From Planctomycetota bacterium (GTDB lineage: Bacteria > Planctomycetota > GCA-2746535), in the NCBI GenBank assembly GCA_002746535.1, contig NVWA01000043.1, positions 1-35,078 of the forward strand: a DNA stretch of 35,078 bases. Direction: 5' to 3'. The notes beneath the pieces were generated by a model that saw only the letters and a program-made list of their open reading frames with translations, had not been told where the DNA came from and did no database searches. A program made the translations under genes and the position numbers. Within the stretch, counting starts at the first letter, position 1, and the number at the start of each line of letters is the position of its first letter. Of the stretch, positions 1 through 7,143 are shown in pieces.

Positions 1-610
1 CGGCCAGATAGGCTCGTTCCAGGCTATGCTTGGCAAATTGCTTGGCCAGCTTGTTATGGGCGCGGTCGGTCTTGGCGGCAACCATCAGGCCGCTGGTGGC
101 CTTGTCGATACGGTGGACAATGCCCGGCCGCTTAACGCCGTTGATTCCCGACAGGCTGTCGCCGCAGTGATAGATCAGAGCGTTGACCAGGGTGCCGTCC
201 GGATTACCTGGGGCAGGGTGGACCACCATGCCGGCCGCTTTATTGATCACAATAAGCTGATCATCTTCATAAACCACGTCGAGGGGAATATTCTGACCCA
301 CGGGCACCGGTTCGGTTACCATGGGGATGAGGACAAAAATTTGATCTCCGCATTTGACCCGGTATGATGGGTCGTTTATGGTCTGCGCCATAAGGGAAGA
401 AGAAGCGGTAGGAGTTTTGGCCAGGTTTTTGGCCAGAATGATTTTGACCTCACCATCGGTGATCAACTGTTTCACCCGGGATCGGCTGATGTTGTTCTCG
501 GTCACGGATTCAGACTGGGCCATAAACTTATCAAGGCGCAGGCCTTTTGTTTCTTCTTCTACGGTTAAATCGATGTTTAAGTCATCTATATTGGAATTTT
601 GTAACGTCAT
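1..610 (-). CDS. RluD-like 23S rRNA pseudouridine synthase, 3' end cut by window edge
   Basis: Read on the minus strand from ATG at 610, the frame stays open to base 1 (203 codons). Residues about 22-90 look like an S4 RNA-binding domain (GLRLDKFMAQ, then an SRSRVKQLI helix). The RluA/RluD catalytic domain follows, with the family signature HRIDKATSG at 166-174, where D169 is the expected catalytic aspartate. The family isomerises uridine to pseudouridine in 23S rRNA; S4 plus RluA architecture is typical of RluD/RluC. The C-terminal third lies outside the window. Its start codon overlaps that of the divergent gene at 609 (shared CATG), so one of the two starts may be misplaced. Composition matches the other genes before 2190 and not the rest of the window. 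Confidence 0.9.
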   Translation of the reverse strand, partial: MTLQNSNIDDLNIDLTVEEETKGLRLDKFMAQSESVTENNISRSRVKQLITDGEVKIILAKNLAKTPTASSSLMAQTINDPSYRVKCGDQIFVLIPMVTEPVPVGQNIPLDVVYEDDQLIVINKAAGMVVHPAPGNPDGTLVNALIYHCGDSLSGINGVKRPGIVHRIDKATSGLMVAAKTDRAHNKLAKQFAKHSLERAYLA

Positions 611-1001
611 GACAGAAGAAGTGCCAAAAACCAGCGGGTTTCTCAAGTTTATTGTGATCTTTATGGGAATTTTAATTGTTCTCGGTTTGGTGGTTGTGGT
701 CTGGAAGGTCATAGATTTGGCCAAACAGAAGGCCGTACGGGAGGAAATGGAAGCTGCGCAACAAGGGGTGATTGTTGCGCCGGAACCGACGTTTCGGACC
801 CCCAGCGCCTCTTTTGCCTTTGAAGTGACCTTGGAGTCGGGGGAGAAAATCCTCGAAACTACCTCGGCACCTGAGGGCCTGTGGATCAGGATCGGCCGGG
901 ACGGAAAAACCGAACGAATCATCCTGAAAGACCGCACCGGAAAAATCATTGGCCGGATTAAGGTAAAACGCAGCGATGACGCACCTGTGCCTGCCAACTG
1001 A
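609..1001 (+). CDS. Small single-pass membrane protein, DUF6476-like
   Basis: 130 residues from ATG at 609. The frame is open further upstream, but that part only mirrors the RluD gene on the other strand. A short cytoplasmic N-terminus is followed by one strong membrane segment (about residues 12-34) and a soluble beta-rich domain of about 85 residues (for example LWIRIGRDGKTERIILKD). Size, topology and position beside an RluA-family gene resemble the alphaproteobacterial family I know as DUF6476; this is from memory of the family pattern, not a search. Function unknown. It is divergent from RluD and overlaps the JAMM gene by 26 bases, so those two are probably cotranscribed. Confidence 0.7.
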   Translation: MTEEVPKTSGFLKFIVIFMGILIVLGLVVVVWKVIDLAKQKAVREEMEAAQQGVIVAPEPTFRTPSASFAFEVTLESGEKILETTSAPEGLWIRIGRDGKTERIILKDRTGKIIGRIKVKRSDDAPVPAN

Positions 1002-1404
1002 TCTTCAAGCGCAAATCCTGAAGGATTGTGTTCGCCGATATCCGGAGGAGGCCTGCGGCCTTCTCATCGGGTCGTCGGACGGTCAGGTGACAGATATTGT
1101 GCTATCGCCCAACCTATCAGATGAACCGGAACGCAATTTTGAGATAGACCCGGCGTTGATTATCGCCCAGCAAAAACACGGACGGTCAGGCCAGACGAAA
1201 AATCAGACTAAGATATTGGGTCACTTCCACAGTCACCCGGACGGATCAGCGCAGCCGTCCGCCCGTGATCAGGCGCAAAATTACGATTCTGATCTGATCT
1301 GGTTGATTGTTCAGGTCACAGACGGTGTTGCACAAGAAATCGCGGCCTTTGCCACGGAGGAAAAAACCGGTCAGTTAACGGCTATAGCGATGTACAAGTC
1401 TTAA
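976..1404 (+). CDS. M67/JAMM-family metallopeptidase-like protein
   Basis: 142 residues. The JAMM zinc site is visible: E25 in PEEACGLLIG, H85 and H87 in HFHSHPDG, then PSARD with S95 and D98. These are the E, HxH, S and D positions of the Mov34/MPN/PAD-1 fold, so it is probably catalytic. Bacterial short JAMM proteins act as isopeptidases on sulfur-carrier or ubiquitin-like proteins, or are uncharacterised; the substrate cannot be told here. It overlaps the upstream membrane protein by 26 bases and converges with the DUF3253 gene, their stop codons overlapping at 1401-1404. Confidence 0.85.
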   Translation: MTHLCLPTDLQAQILKDCVRRYPEEACGLLIGSSDGQVTDIVLSPNLSDEPERNFEIDPALIIAQQKHGRSGQTKNQTKILGHFHSHPDGSAQPSARDQAQNYDSDLIWLIVQVTDGVAQEIAAFATEEKTGQLTAIAMYKS

Positions 1405-1748
1405 TCTTCTGCTGCAGATTCAGCTTCAGGACCACCTTCAACGGGCAGGGAATATTTGACCAGCCCCTTCATCTTGTTGGGGTCGATGGGCTTGCCTCGG
1501 CGAAGGATGCTGATGCGTCCCTGTCGAGCAAGGTATTTAGCCTGTTGCTTGACAGCCATAAGATATTTGCGCCAGGCATCCCTTGGGCTGTTTTCTTTAG
1601 CCCGGTCGTCGGCGATTTCGATGGCGATGGTGCGCGGGGCCACAGGGGAGCCGCGTTCAACAGCATTCATGATATAGAGGATGATCGGATCTTCCTCTTT
1701 CTCAATATCTGTTTCAGGATTTTTTATTTCTTGGGTCATAGAGCGCAT
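1401..1748 (-). CDS. DUF3253-like protein
   Basis: 115 residues (ATG at 1748; a second ATG three codons later is possible). After an acidic N-terminus, the body matches what I know of DUF3253: an ILYIMNAVERGSPVAPRTIA start, a WRKYLMAVKQQAKYLARQGRI helix and a basic strand RRGKPIDP. This is a small winged-helix-like fold of unknown role in many proteobacteria. The C-terminus is acidic. It converges tail-to-tail with the JAMM gene. Confidence 0.7.
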   Translation of the reverse strand: MRSMTQEIKNPETDIEKEEDPIILYIMNAVERGSPVAPRTIAIEIADDRAKENSPRDAWRKYLMAVKQQAKYLARQGRISILRRGKPIDPNKMKGLVKYSLPVEGGPEAESAAED

Positions 1749-1883
1749 CTAACATGAAATTGTCACCAAGGCCAGATAAATACCAGATAAATAAATGGAG
1801 CTTGATAAAACAGTGATGAAAGATAAAATCTTTATATTCTGATGAGAGCACCTATATTAGGGGCACAGTTAATTAATTGCAGG

Positions 1884-2189
1884 ATGGTGGAACCATTGAT
1901 TTATATTATCTGGGGGATTTTGATCGGGGTTCTCGTTGCGGCACCTCTGGGACCGGTGAACTTGATCTGTATCCGCCGCACGTTGGCCTATAGCCGGCGC
2001 AATGGCTTTACAGTTGGTATGGGGGCCGCAGTGGCCGACACCATTTTTGGGGCCATAGCGGCTTTTGGCCTGTCCACGGTCATGGGAATGGTTAACCGGG
2101 TCAATGGCTGGTTTGAGATCATTGGTGGCATCATTCTAATCGTGGTCAGTCTGAACCTCTGGACGAAGCACCCCCATCGCCAGGGCTAA
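1884..2189 (+). CDS. LysE/RhtB-type exporter, truncated at the composition break
   Basis: Start chosen at ATG 1884 (MVEPLIYIIWGILIGV), because the earlier in-frame ATG at 1842 adds a non-membrane leader. The sequence has the LysE hallmark APLGPVNLICIRR after the first membrane helix, then GAAVADTIFGAIAAFG and a third helix ending LNLW. LysE-family proteins export amino acids or small metabolites and are normally about 200 residues with six helices. Here only about the first half is present, the frame ending at 2189 after a few residues that probably already belong to the neighbouring sequence. The break coincides with the change in base composition. Confidence 0.8.
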   Translation: MVEPLIYIIWGILIGVLVAAPLGPVNLICIRRTLAYSRRNGFTVGMGAAVADTIFGAIAAFGLSTVMGMVNRVNGWFEIIGGIILIVVSLNLWTKHPHRQG

Positions 2190-2200
2190 GCCTTATTCGA
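2165..2200. other. Composition break / probable chimeric junction
   Basis: Left of here codon use is GC-rich and alphaproteobacterial in type; right of here it is AT-rich to the window end. The LysE gene loses its 3' half here. On the right, the frame of the 2225-3277 gene is open back through this point (for example ELDIILKR before its first ATG), so that gene loses its 5' end here. No inverted repeat, transposase, tRNA or integrase marks the point. An assembly join is the simplest reading. Confidence 0.7.
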
Positions 2201-2224
2201 GAACTTGATATTATTCTGAAGCGC

Positions 2225-3277
2225 ATGAAAGATGATGGCGTACCTGAAGACAATGAAACATACATCGAAACGAAGAAAAAAGCAGCGGCACTAAAAGTAG
2301 CGATTCTAGTTGAAGAAAAAAGACATATTGCCATGTTTGAAAAAACAGACAAAGTTGCCAGTATAAAGCATTACAAAAACTATAAAAAAGATATGGAGAT
2401 TCTTGCGACCTTATGGAAAAAATATAACGAAAGTAAAGTCTTTGGTCAAGGTAACGAAAGCCTGGCAAAAGTCTTAATGGCAACGCATCCAACCGAGTTA
2501 AAAAAATATGATGCCATCGCAGCAACCTATAAACCATTTGTTGACGTTAACGTAGAGCCATATAAAGCAGGATACCGAGATAAAGAAATCATTGTGCGCG
2601 CTCTACGAAATGCAGGCGGTTCCATGAAAAGTTTTGTTCGACAACAAAAAGAGTTTCTTGGTAACGAAGCTAATAATTTAGAAAAAGAAATTGCAAGTTT
2701 AGAAGTTAAGTTAGCAAAAGATGTCAAAGATAAAAATGTAGCCCACCTATCTCATGGTCTAGCACACCAAGAAGGTTTTGCTAGAACCCGTTTAAATACT
2801 TTTGCTACAATACTAGGAGAAGGTCATGCCAGCGTTAAAAAGGTACAAGCCAAATTTAATGCCTTTTCAACAAAATTGAAGGCGGCCAGAGATAGCATGA
2901 AAGAAGAGATTCTAGCTGCTCAAATGGTTCCTGCAGATGTATATGCTGGAGAAGATAAAGCAGATATTATTAAGAAATCTATCGCCGAGTGGAACAAAAA
3001 ACATCCTAGTCACCCAATTTTAAAAAGTGGAATTGCTATGGAAAAATGGAGTCGAAGAACTGAATGGCGTTCGTCGGCAGGATCACTATATAAAGTAGAT
3101 ATGTCTTATATTCAAGTTTACATTATCGTAAAGACCAATGATAAAATTGCAACAAAGTATATTATTGATATTAATAAAAATCATATGAAGAATAATTCAA
3201 CCAGTTATTATTCTCCAAAAGACTTAACGAGCAATCGTATCTTTAAAACAGAAATGTTGCTTAAAAACGTAAAATAA
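2225..3277 (+). CDS. Uncharacterised helical protein, probably missing its 5' end
   Basis: 350 residues from the first ATG. The same frame continues upstream without a stop into the junction at about 2190, so the true start is probably lost. The first 240 residues are Lys/Glu/Ala-rich and look largely alpha-helical or coiled-coil, with heptad-like runs such as NNLEKEIASLEVKLAKDVKD. The last 80 residues switch to beta-strand character (YIQVYIIVKTNDKIATKY). No signal peptide, membrane segment or catalytic motif is seen in what remains. I do not recognise the family. It belongs to the AT-rich host and is followed by two long-hairpin repeats. Confidence 0.6.
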   Translation: MKDDGVPEDNETYIETKKKAAALKVAILVEEKRHIAMFEKTDKVASIKHYKNYKKDMEILATLWKKYNESKVFGQGNESLAKVLMATHPTELKKYDAIAATYKPFVDVNVEPYKAGYRDKEIIVRALRNAGGSMKSFVRQQKEFLGNEANNLEKEIASLEVKLAKDVKDKNVAHLSHGLAHQEGFARTRLNTFATILGEGHASVKKVQAKFNAFSTKLKAARDSMKEEILAAQMVPADVYAGEDKADIIKKSIAEWNKKHPSHPILKSGIAMEKWSRRTEWRSSAGSLYKVDMSYIQVYIIVKTNDKIATKYIIDINKNHMKNNSTSYYSPKDLTSNRIFKTEMLLKNVK

Positions 3278-3330
3278 TTTACCGCCATTAAATGTAAGTA
3301 ATCCTGACGTCTATTAGACTTTTACAATTG

Positions 3331-3488
3331 GGCGTCAGCCTCTGGGAGCGAGAGCCACTGGCTCTTGTATAACTCGTAGAGTTATTATTAAAAGTTTAGC
3401 CGCATTAGATTTAGTTATTTAATTTTATAGTATTTGCTATGAGAAGTTTTACAAGAGCCGGCGGCTCTCGCTCCCAGAGGCTGACGCC
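3331..3488 (+). repeat. Long-hairpin repeat, family 2 (REPIN-like), copy 1
   Basis: About 39-base terminal inverted arms (starting GGCGTCAGCCTCTGGGAGCG) flank an AT-rich spacer of about 80 bases. Each arm holds its own small palindrome, GAGCCRCYGGCTC. In this copy the left arm reads GAGCCACTGGCTC, a paired double change that keeps the small hairpin but mismatches the opposite arm at two places. The similarity to copy 2 extends past the right arm to about 3534, which suggests local duplication of a larger segment. Confidence 0.9.
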
Positions 3489-3688
3489 TATAAAAAAACG
3501 AAGATAAACATTGGCTGACGCCATACAATAAGACAAAGATATTAGTAAGAACAAGGACCTATAGTAGAATATTTTTTTAATGAATACTCGCTACCCTAAT
3601 TGAGATTGAATTCTGTGAACTCAAATATAATGGAAATTCATAATCAATATACTTTTGCTATCATAATGTGTCTTAGGCTTTACTATTG

Positions 3689-3843
3689 GGCGTCAGCCTT
3701 TGGGAGCGAGAGCCGCCGGCTCTTGTAACTCGTAGAGTTATTATTAAAAGTTTAGCCGCATTAGATTTAGTTATTTAATTTTATAGTAATTGCTATGAGA
3801 AGTTTACAAGAGCCGGCGGCTCTCGCTCCCAGAGGCTAACGCC
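3689..3843 (+). repeat. Long-hairpin repeat, family 2 (REPIN-like), copy 2
   Basis: Same orientation, arms and spacer as copy 1, with a single change in the left arm (CCTTTGGG) and one in the right (CTAACGCC). The downstream flank with TTGGCTGACGCCATACAATA is shared with copy 1 and ends at about 3892, only about 10 bases from the stop codon of the acyltransferase-desaturase gene. It could also act as a transcription barrier between the convergent genes at 3277 and 3901. Confidence 0.9.
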
Positions 3844-3900
3844 TATAAAAAAATAACGAAAAAAGACATTGGCTGACGCCATACAATAAGAACTAAGACA

Positions 3901-5547
3901 TCAATTGGCACTTGAGTTAAAAATGAACTTAACGCCATTCATTGATTTAACCTTTCTCAGCCATGGGAAAACTCTAAAAGAATTTTCGGCTTTTATTTCA
4001 ATTCCATGCAAATGATAACACGGTAATCCTGGATAAGCATGATGTGTCTCATGATAATTAAAATTAAAAAATAAATATTTGCTTATGATCATTGGTAAAA
4101 TCAAAGATCTTGTATAAGACACTTGAACCATAAATGATAATGGTTTCACAGTTCTTCCATTTGAATGTAACATTGGAATATGCGAATGCTGACTTAACAT
4201 TATGATATCTGTTAACATAAAGCTCAAATAAACTGCTGGCAAGACCAACAAGACAACCATAGGGAAAATAATTAACAATAGTAAGTAGATAAAACCATAA
4301 ATATAAATATGCAAACGACATCTCTTATAAGTGCGATTATCCAAATGCCTTTTAATCTTATGAGGGTTCCAATAATTCTCAAAACGGTAGCCTATGCTAA
4401 ATAATGGAATCCAATACTTCCAACATAGATCAACTAGACTCTTTTGTTTTGTTGATAATTGAACTTCAAAAGTATTTTCGGTCGTAGGATCTTTATCCCG
4501 CCAACCAGCCCATTTATGATGCAACTGATGCATCTTTACCCAATTATAATGCGGCATGAATGCAAAAAACGAAAAGCTATACCCTAAAACTTTATTTAAA
4601 CGTCTTGATGAAAACATAGATTGATGTCCAAATTCATGATTTAAAATGAATGCCTGCGTAAAAAATAATGCACCCGCTATTTGACCTACTAAATAAATCT
4701 CTATTGATGATCTCAAAGTTAAAAGCATCATTATAAATAATAGTAAAGGTAAAACTAAAAGGAGACTTGCAGTCAAATTACTTTTCGTTTTTGATTTGAA
4801 ATTATTTCTTTTCTCATTGTCCAATAACCATACTTGATGCTCCTTATAATATTGTATGTATTTTTGGCGAACCTGATCTCTGTTACAAGTAACATCTTTT
4901 ACTTCCCACTTATCAGTTAATAATAAATCCTTTGATTCAATTAAGACTTCACAGGACTTCATGGCTGAATTCTCAATTGGATTTGATTCTTCTGGAATTC
5001 CAAAAAATAGCTCCTGAATTGGAATCTTAGCAAGTGTGCACATATGAAAAACACCAGAATTAAAGGGTGCTATCCCCTCTTGGAAATCACGTTGCCCTTC
5101 GGGGGAACATATAACACTATACTTTCTAAGAATGAGATCTTCTGTAACCTTTTTAAAAAAAGTTAGCCGTCTTTCTGGTTCAGATTTTTTAGGAATATAC
5201 AACACCCCTAATCCTAAATTGCATAAATGTAATGGCCAAACAGATTTAGTTGATTCAGAGATAATAAACTTTGTATTTTTTAATCCTAACAAAGGTATCA
5301 TAAAAATATCTAAACATGAATTGTGATTAAAAAAATAAGCTACCGTTAAATCATTTTCAAGTTCTTTAATTCGAACCTTTACTTTAACCCCTACTAAAGT
5401 CAATATTAACCAACAAGTATATTTCGCAACTACTTGTTGGTTAAATTCAATTAGTCTTCCGGATGATATAAACTTAAGTAATAAAGTGATGCACCCTAAA
5501 AAAAAGAGACCACCATAGGCAATTATATTTCTATAAGTTCTAATCAT
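3901..5547 (-). CDS. PlsC-type acyltransferase fused to a membrane fatty acid desaturase
   Basis: 548 residues in two domains. After an N-terminal membrane helix, residues about 60-245 carry the PlsC/LPLAT motifs NHNSCLD (74-80) and SPEGQRD (148-154), the acyl-transfer His-Asp pair and the phosphate-binding block of lysophosphatidate acyltransferases. After a linker and further helices, residues 260-548 are an FA_desaturase domain with three histidine boxes: HEFGH (304-308), HQLHH (340-344) and HETHH (499-503), the di-iron site. This predicts transfer of an acyl chain to a lipid-like acceptor coupled to desaturation or hydroxylation at the membrane. It is the last gene of the coupled operon, with an ATGA overlap to the methyltransferase. 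The fusion is uncommon in my knowledge; substrates are unknown. Confidence 0.85.
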   Translation of the reverse strand: MIRTYRNIIAYGGLFFLGCITLLLKFISSGRLIEFNQQVVAKYTCWLILTLVGVKVKVRIKELENDLTVAYFFNHNSCLDIFMIPLLGLKNTKFIISESTKSVWPLHLCNLGLGVLYIPKKSEPERRLTFFKKVTEDLILRKYSVICSPEGQRDFQEGIAPFNSGVFHMCTLAKIPIQELFFGIPEESNPIENSAMKSCEVLIESKDLLLTDKWEVKDVTCNRDQVRQKYIQYYKEHQVWLLDNEKRNNFKSKTKSNLTASLLLVLPLLLFIMMLLTLRSSIEIYLVGQIAGALFFTQAFILNHEFGHQSMFSSRRLNKVLGYSFSFFAFMPHYNWVKMHQLHHKWAGWRDKDPTTENTFEVQLSTKQKSLVDLCWKYWIPLFSIGYRFENYWNPHKIKRHLDNRTYKRCRLHIYIYGFIYLLLLIIFPMVVLLVLPAVYLSFMLTDIIMLSQHSHIPMLHSNGRTVKPLSFMVQVSYTRSLILPMIISKYLFFNFNYHETHHAYPGLPCYHLHGIEIKAENSFRVFPWLRKVKSMNGVKFIFNSSAN

Positions 5548-6518
5548 TTTTTTCTGCAGATAACTGTTTGCATTGCTAAATTTATTTTCTTTTCAAATAA
5601 TAATATAGGCATCAGCATTAATTGACCCATAAAATATGGCATCATTATTTTGTCTAAATTTAAACCTTTACCATATACTTTAAACCAAAGCCCTGCAAAT
5701 AAATAAAAGTAAGCCGGAAATGCCCCATAAGGTAGATATTCTTCAATTTCATAGCCAGCATTTTCAATCATTGAAATCAAATTCTTTTTATCAAACATAA
5801 CAGTATGTTGTGGTGCTTGTATTCCTGGCCATTTCCTCCCATAGATCTTATACGATAATGAATCTAAACGAGGAACTTCAATAATAAGCTTACCGTTTTT
5901 ATTTAATAATGTATGCGCCTTTACTAACGATTTAGTCGGACTATAGCAGTGCTCCAAAAAATGCCACATGGTTATTAAGTCATATGAGCTCTCATCTAAG
6001 GAATCCTGTTCATAAAAAAGGCCACAATGAAAATCTATATCTTCAAATCCAGGATAATTCAAATCTTTTTTGAAATCAACGCCACTAATAAAGCATTGAT
6101 GTTTCTTTTTTAAATAAGTTAAAAAGGTCCCAACCGCACAACCAACATCAAGAACCCTGCTATCATTATTCAAAGAAACATATTTAGTTATCAGTTTATT
6201 TTTTTCGCGGTCATGTTTATTCATGGCCCTTTCATATAATGGTGTCAATAGGCCCCAATCAGTTTTCTTCCGATGAGCAATATATTCGCTATCGTAAAAC
6301 TCCTTAATTTGATTTAAATGAATACGAGGATTGTGATATTTCAAGCCACAATTATTACAGTTAACATATTGGAACTGACCCTCTTTGCCTGTTAAATCCT
6401 CTTCACCAATTAAAAAGACTTCACAATCATCTTGACCACATTGATAACAATTTACAGATTCAAATTGATAACCTTCTGGATTCACTAATGTCTTAAAAGA
6501 TTCATACACTGTATTCAT
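5544..6518 (-). CDS. Class I SAM methyltransferase with N-terminal zinc ribbon
   Basis: 324 residues from ATG at 6518. A longer frame begins with TTG at 6554 but would overlap the upstream gene by 26 bases. C24/C27 and C54/C57 form two CxxC knuckles of a zinc ribbon. The SAM-binding motif I is LDVGCAVG (123-130), and FLEHCYSPTKSLVKAHTLL is the usual post-motif region of Methyltransf_23-type enzymes. The ribbon plus Methyltransf_23 layout is common in O- or C-methyltransferases of polysaccharide and natural-product clusters. It probably methylates the product of this operon. It ends in an ATGA overlap with the acyltransferase-desaturase gene. Confidence 0.85.
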   Translation of the reverse strand: MNTVYESFKTLVNPEGYQFESVNCYQCGQDDCEVFLIGEEDLTGKEGQFQYVNCNNCGLKYHNPRIHLNQIKEFYDSEYIAHRKKTDWGLLTPLYERAMNKHDREKNKLITKYVSLNNDSRVLDVGCAVGTFLTYLKKKHQCFISGVDFKKDLNYPGFEDIDFHCGLFYEQDSLDESSYDLITMWHFLEHCYSPTKSLVKAHTLLNKNGKLIIEVPRLDSLSYKIYGRKWPGIQAPQHTVMFDKKNLISMIENAGYEIEEYLPYGAFPAYFYLFAGLWFKVYGKGLNLDKIMMPYFMGQLMLMPILLFEKKINLAMQTVICRKK

Positions 6519-6528
6519 ATTACTATTC

Positions 6529-7143
6529 TCAACTCGAAATGATAAAATAATCAAAAGTAAATGTAACCTTTGCCAAAATCAAAAGTAAGAAAGGAATTAT
6601 TTCAAGAACCCTATTCTTTAATAAGAATTCCTCTTCAAGAATTTCTCTAGCAAAAAACAATATACTAGCCAGTACAACCCATGAGAAATTAATCTCATTG
6701 GTATAGATAGCTACCAAAACTAATAACACAGGATATTTAAATAATGAGATGTATATGATTTTATTATGATGCTTAAGAATTTTGTACAGTGCCATAGAAA
6801 GTATAATACAGGAAATAATTAAACTATTTAATAACTGATTTAAGATAAATACATTAAAAATAATAAAGATGGAGGCCAAGAAAACTAATGGAGCTACATA
6901 GAAAGATTTTGAGATTTGAAGGTAATCACTATTTTTCTGTTTGAACTGATCAAAATCCCAGCAAAAATAATCATCGAATAATCTAAAAAATAGAATTCCT
7001 GTAAACAATAATCCTAATAGGATAAATGAATATTGCTCTGTTTTTGCATGACCCACAAAAAATATATAAAAAGGGAGAATGAACCAAGGGAACAGGCTAA
7101 ACCGTTCTTTTAAATAATTGCCATAAAGGTTTAGTGTTTTCAT
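6529..7143 (-). CDS. UbiA-like membrane protein (putative prenyltransferase)
   Basis: 204 residues from ATG at 7143, chosen because it forms an ATGA overlap with the dikinase stop. About seven membrane helices. After helix 2 comes an Asp-rich stretch, RLFDDYFCWDFDQ (D57, D58, D63, D65), placed like the first Mg/diphosphate-binding motif of UbiA prenyltransferases, though not the canonical NDxxDxxxD. A later cytosolic stretch, REILEEEFLLKNR, could be the second acidic motif. UbiA proteins usually have nine helices and about 290 residues, so this is short. Likely role: attaching an isoprenoid or similar diphosphate-activated chain, but the assignment rests on weak motifs and context. Confidence 0.55.
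   Translation of the reverse strand: MKTLNLYGNYLKERFSLFPWFILPFYIFFVGHAKTEQYSFILLGLLFTGILFFRLFDDYFCWDFDQFKQKNSDYLQISKSFYVAPLVFLASIFIIFNVFILNQLLNSLIISCIILSMALYKILKHHNKIIYISLFKYPVLLVLVAIYTNEINFSWVVLASILFFAREILEEEFLLKNRVLEIIPFLLLILAKVTFTFDYFIISS

Noticed and set aside
354..608. Upstream in-frame extension of the DUF6476-like gene
   Set aside because: This stretch mirrors the clearly coding RluD-like gene on the opposite strand; the real start is ATG 609.
3331..3843. CRISPR-like repeats
   Set aside because: Only two long inverted-arm units with near-identical spacers; no short direct repeats with differing spacers and no cas genes.
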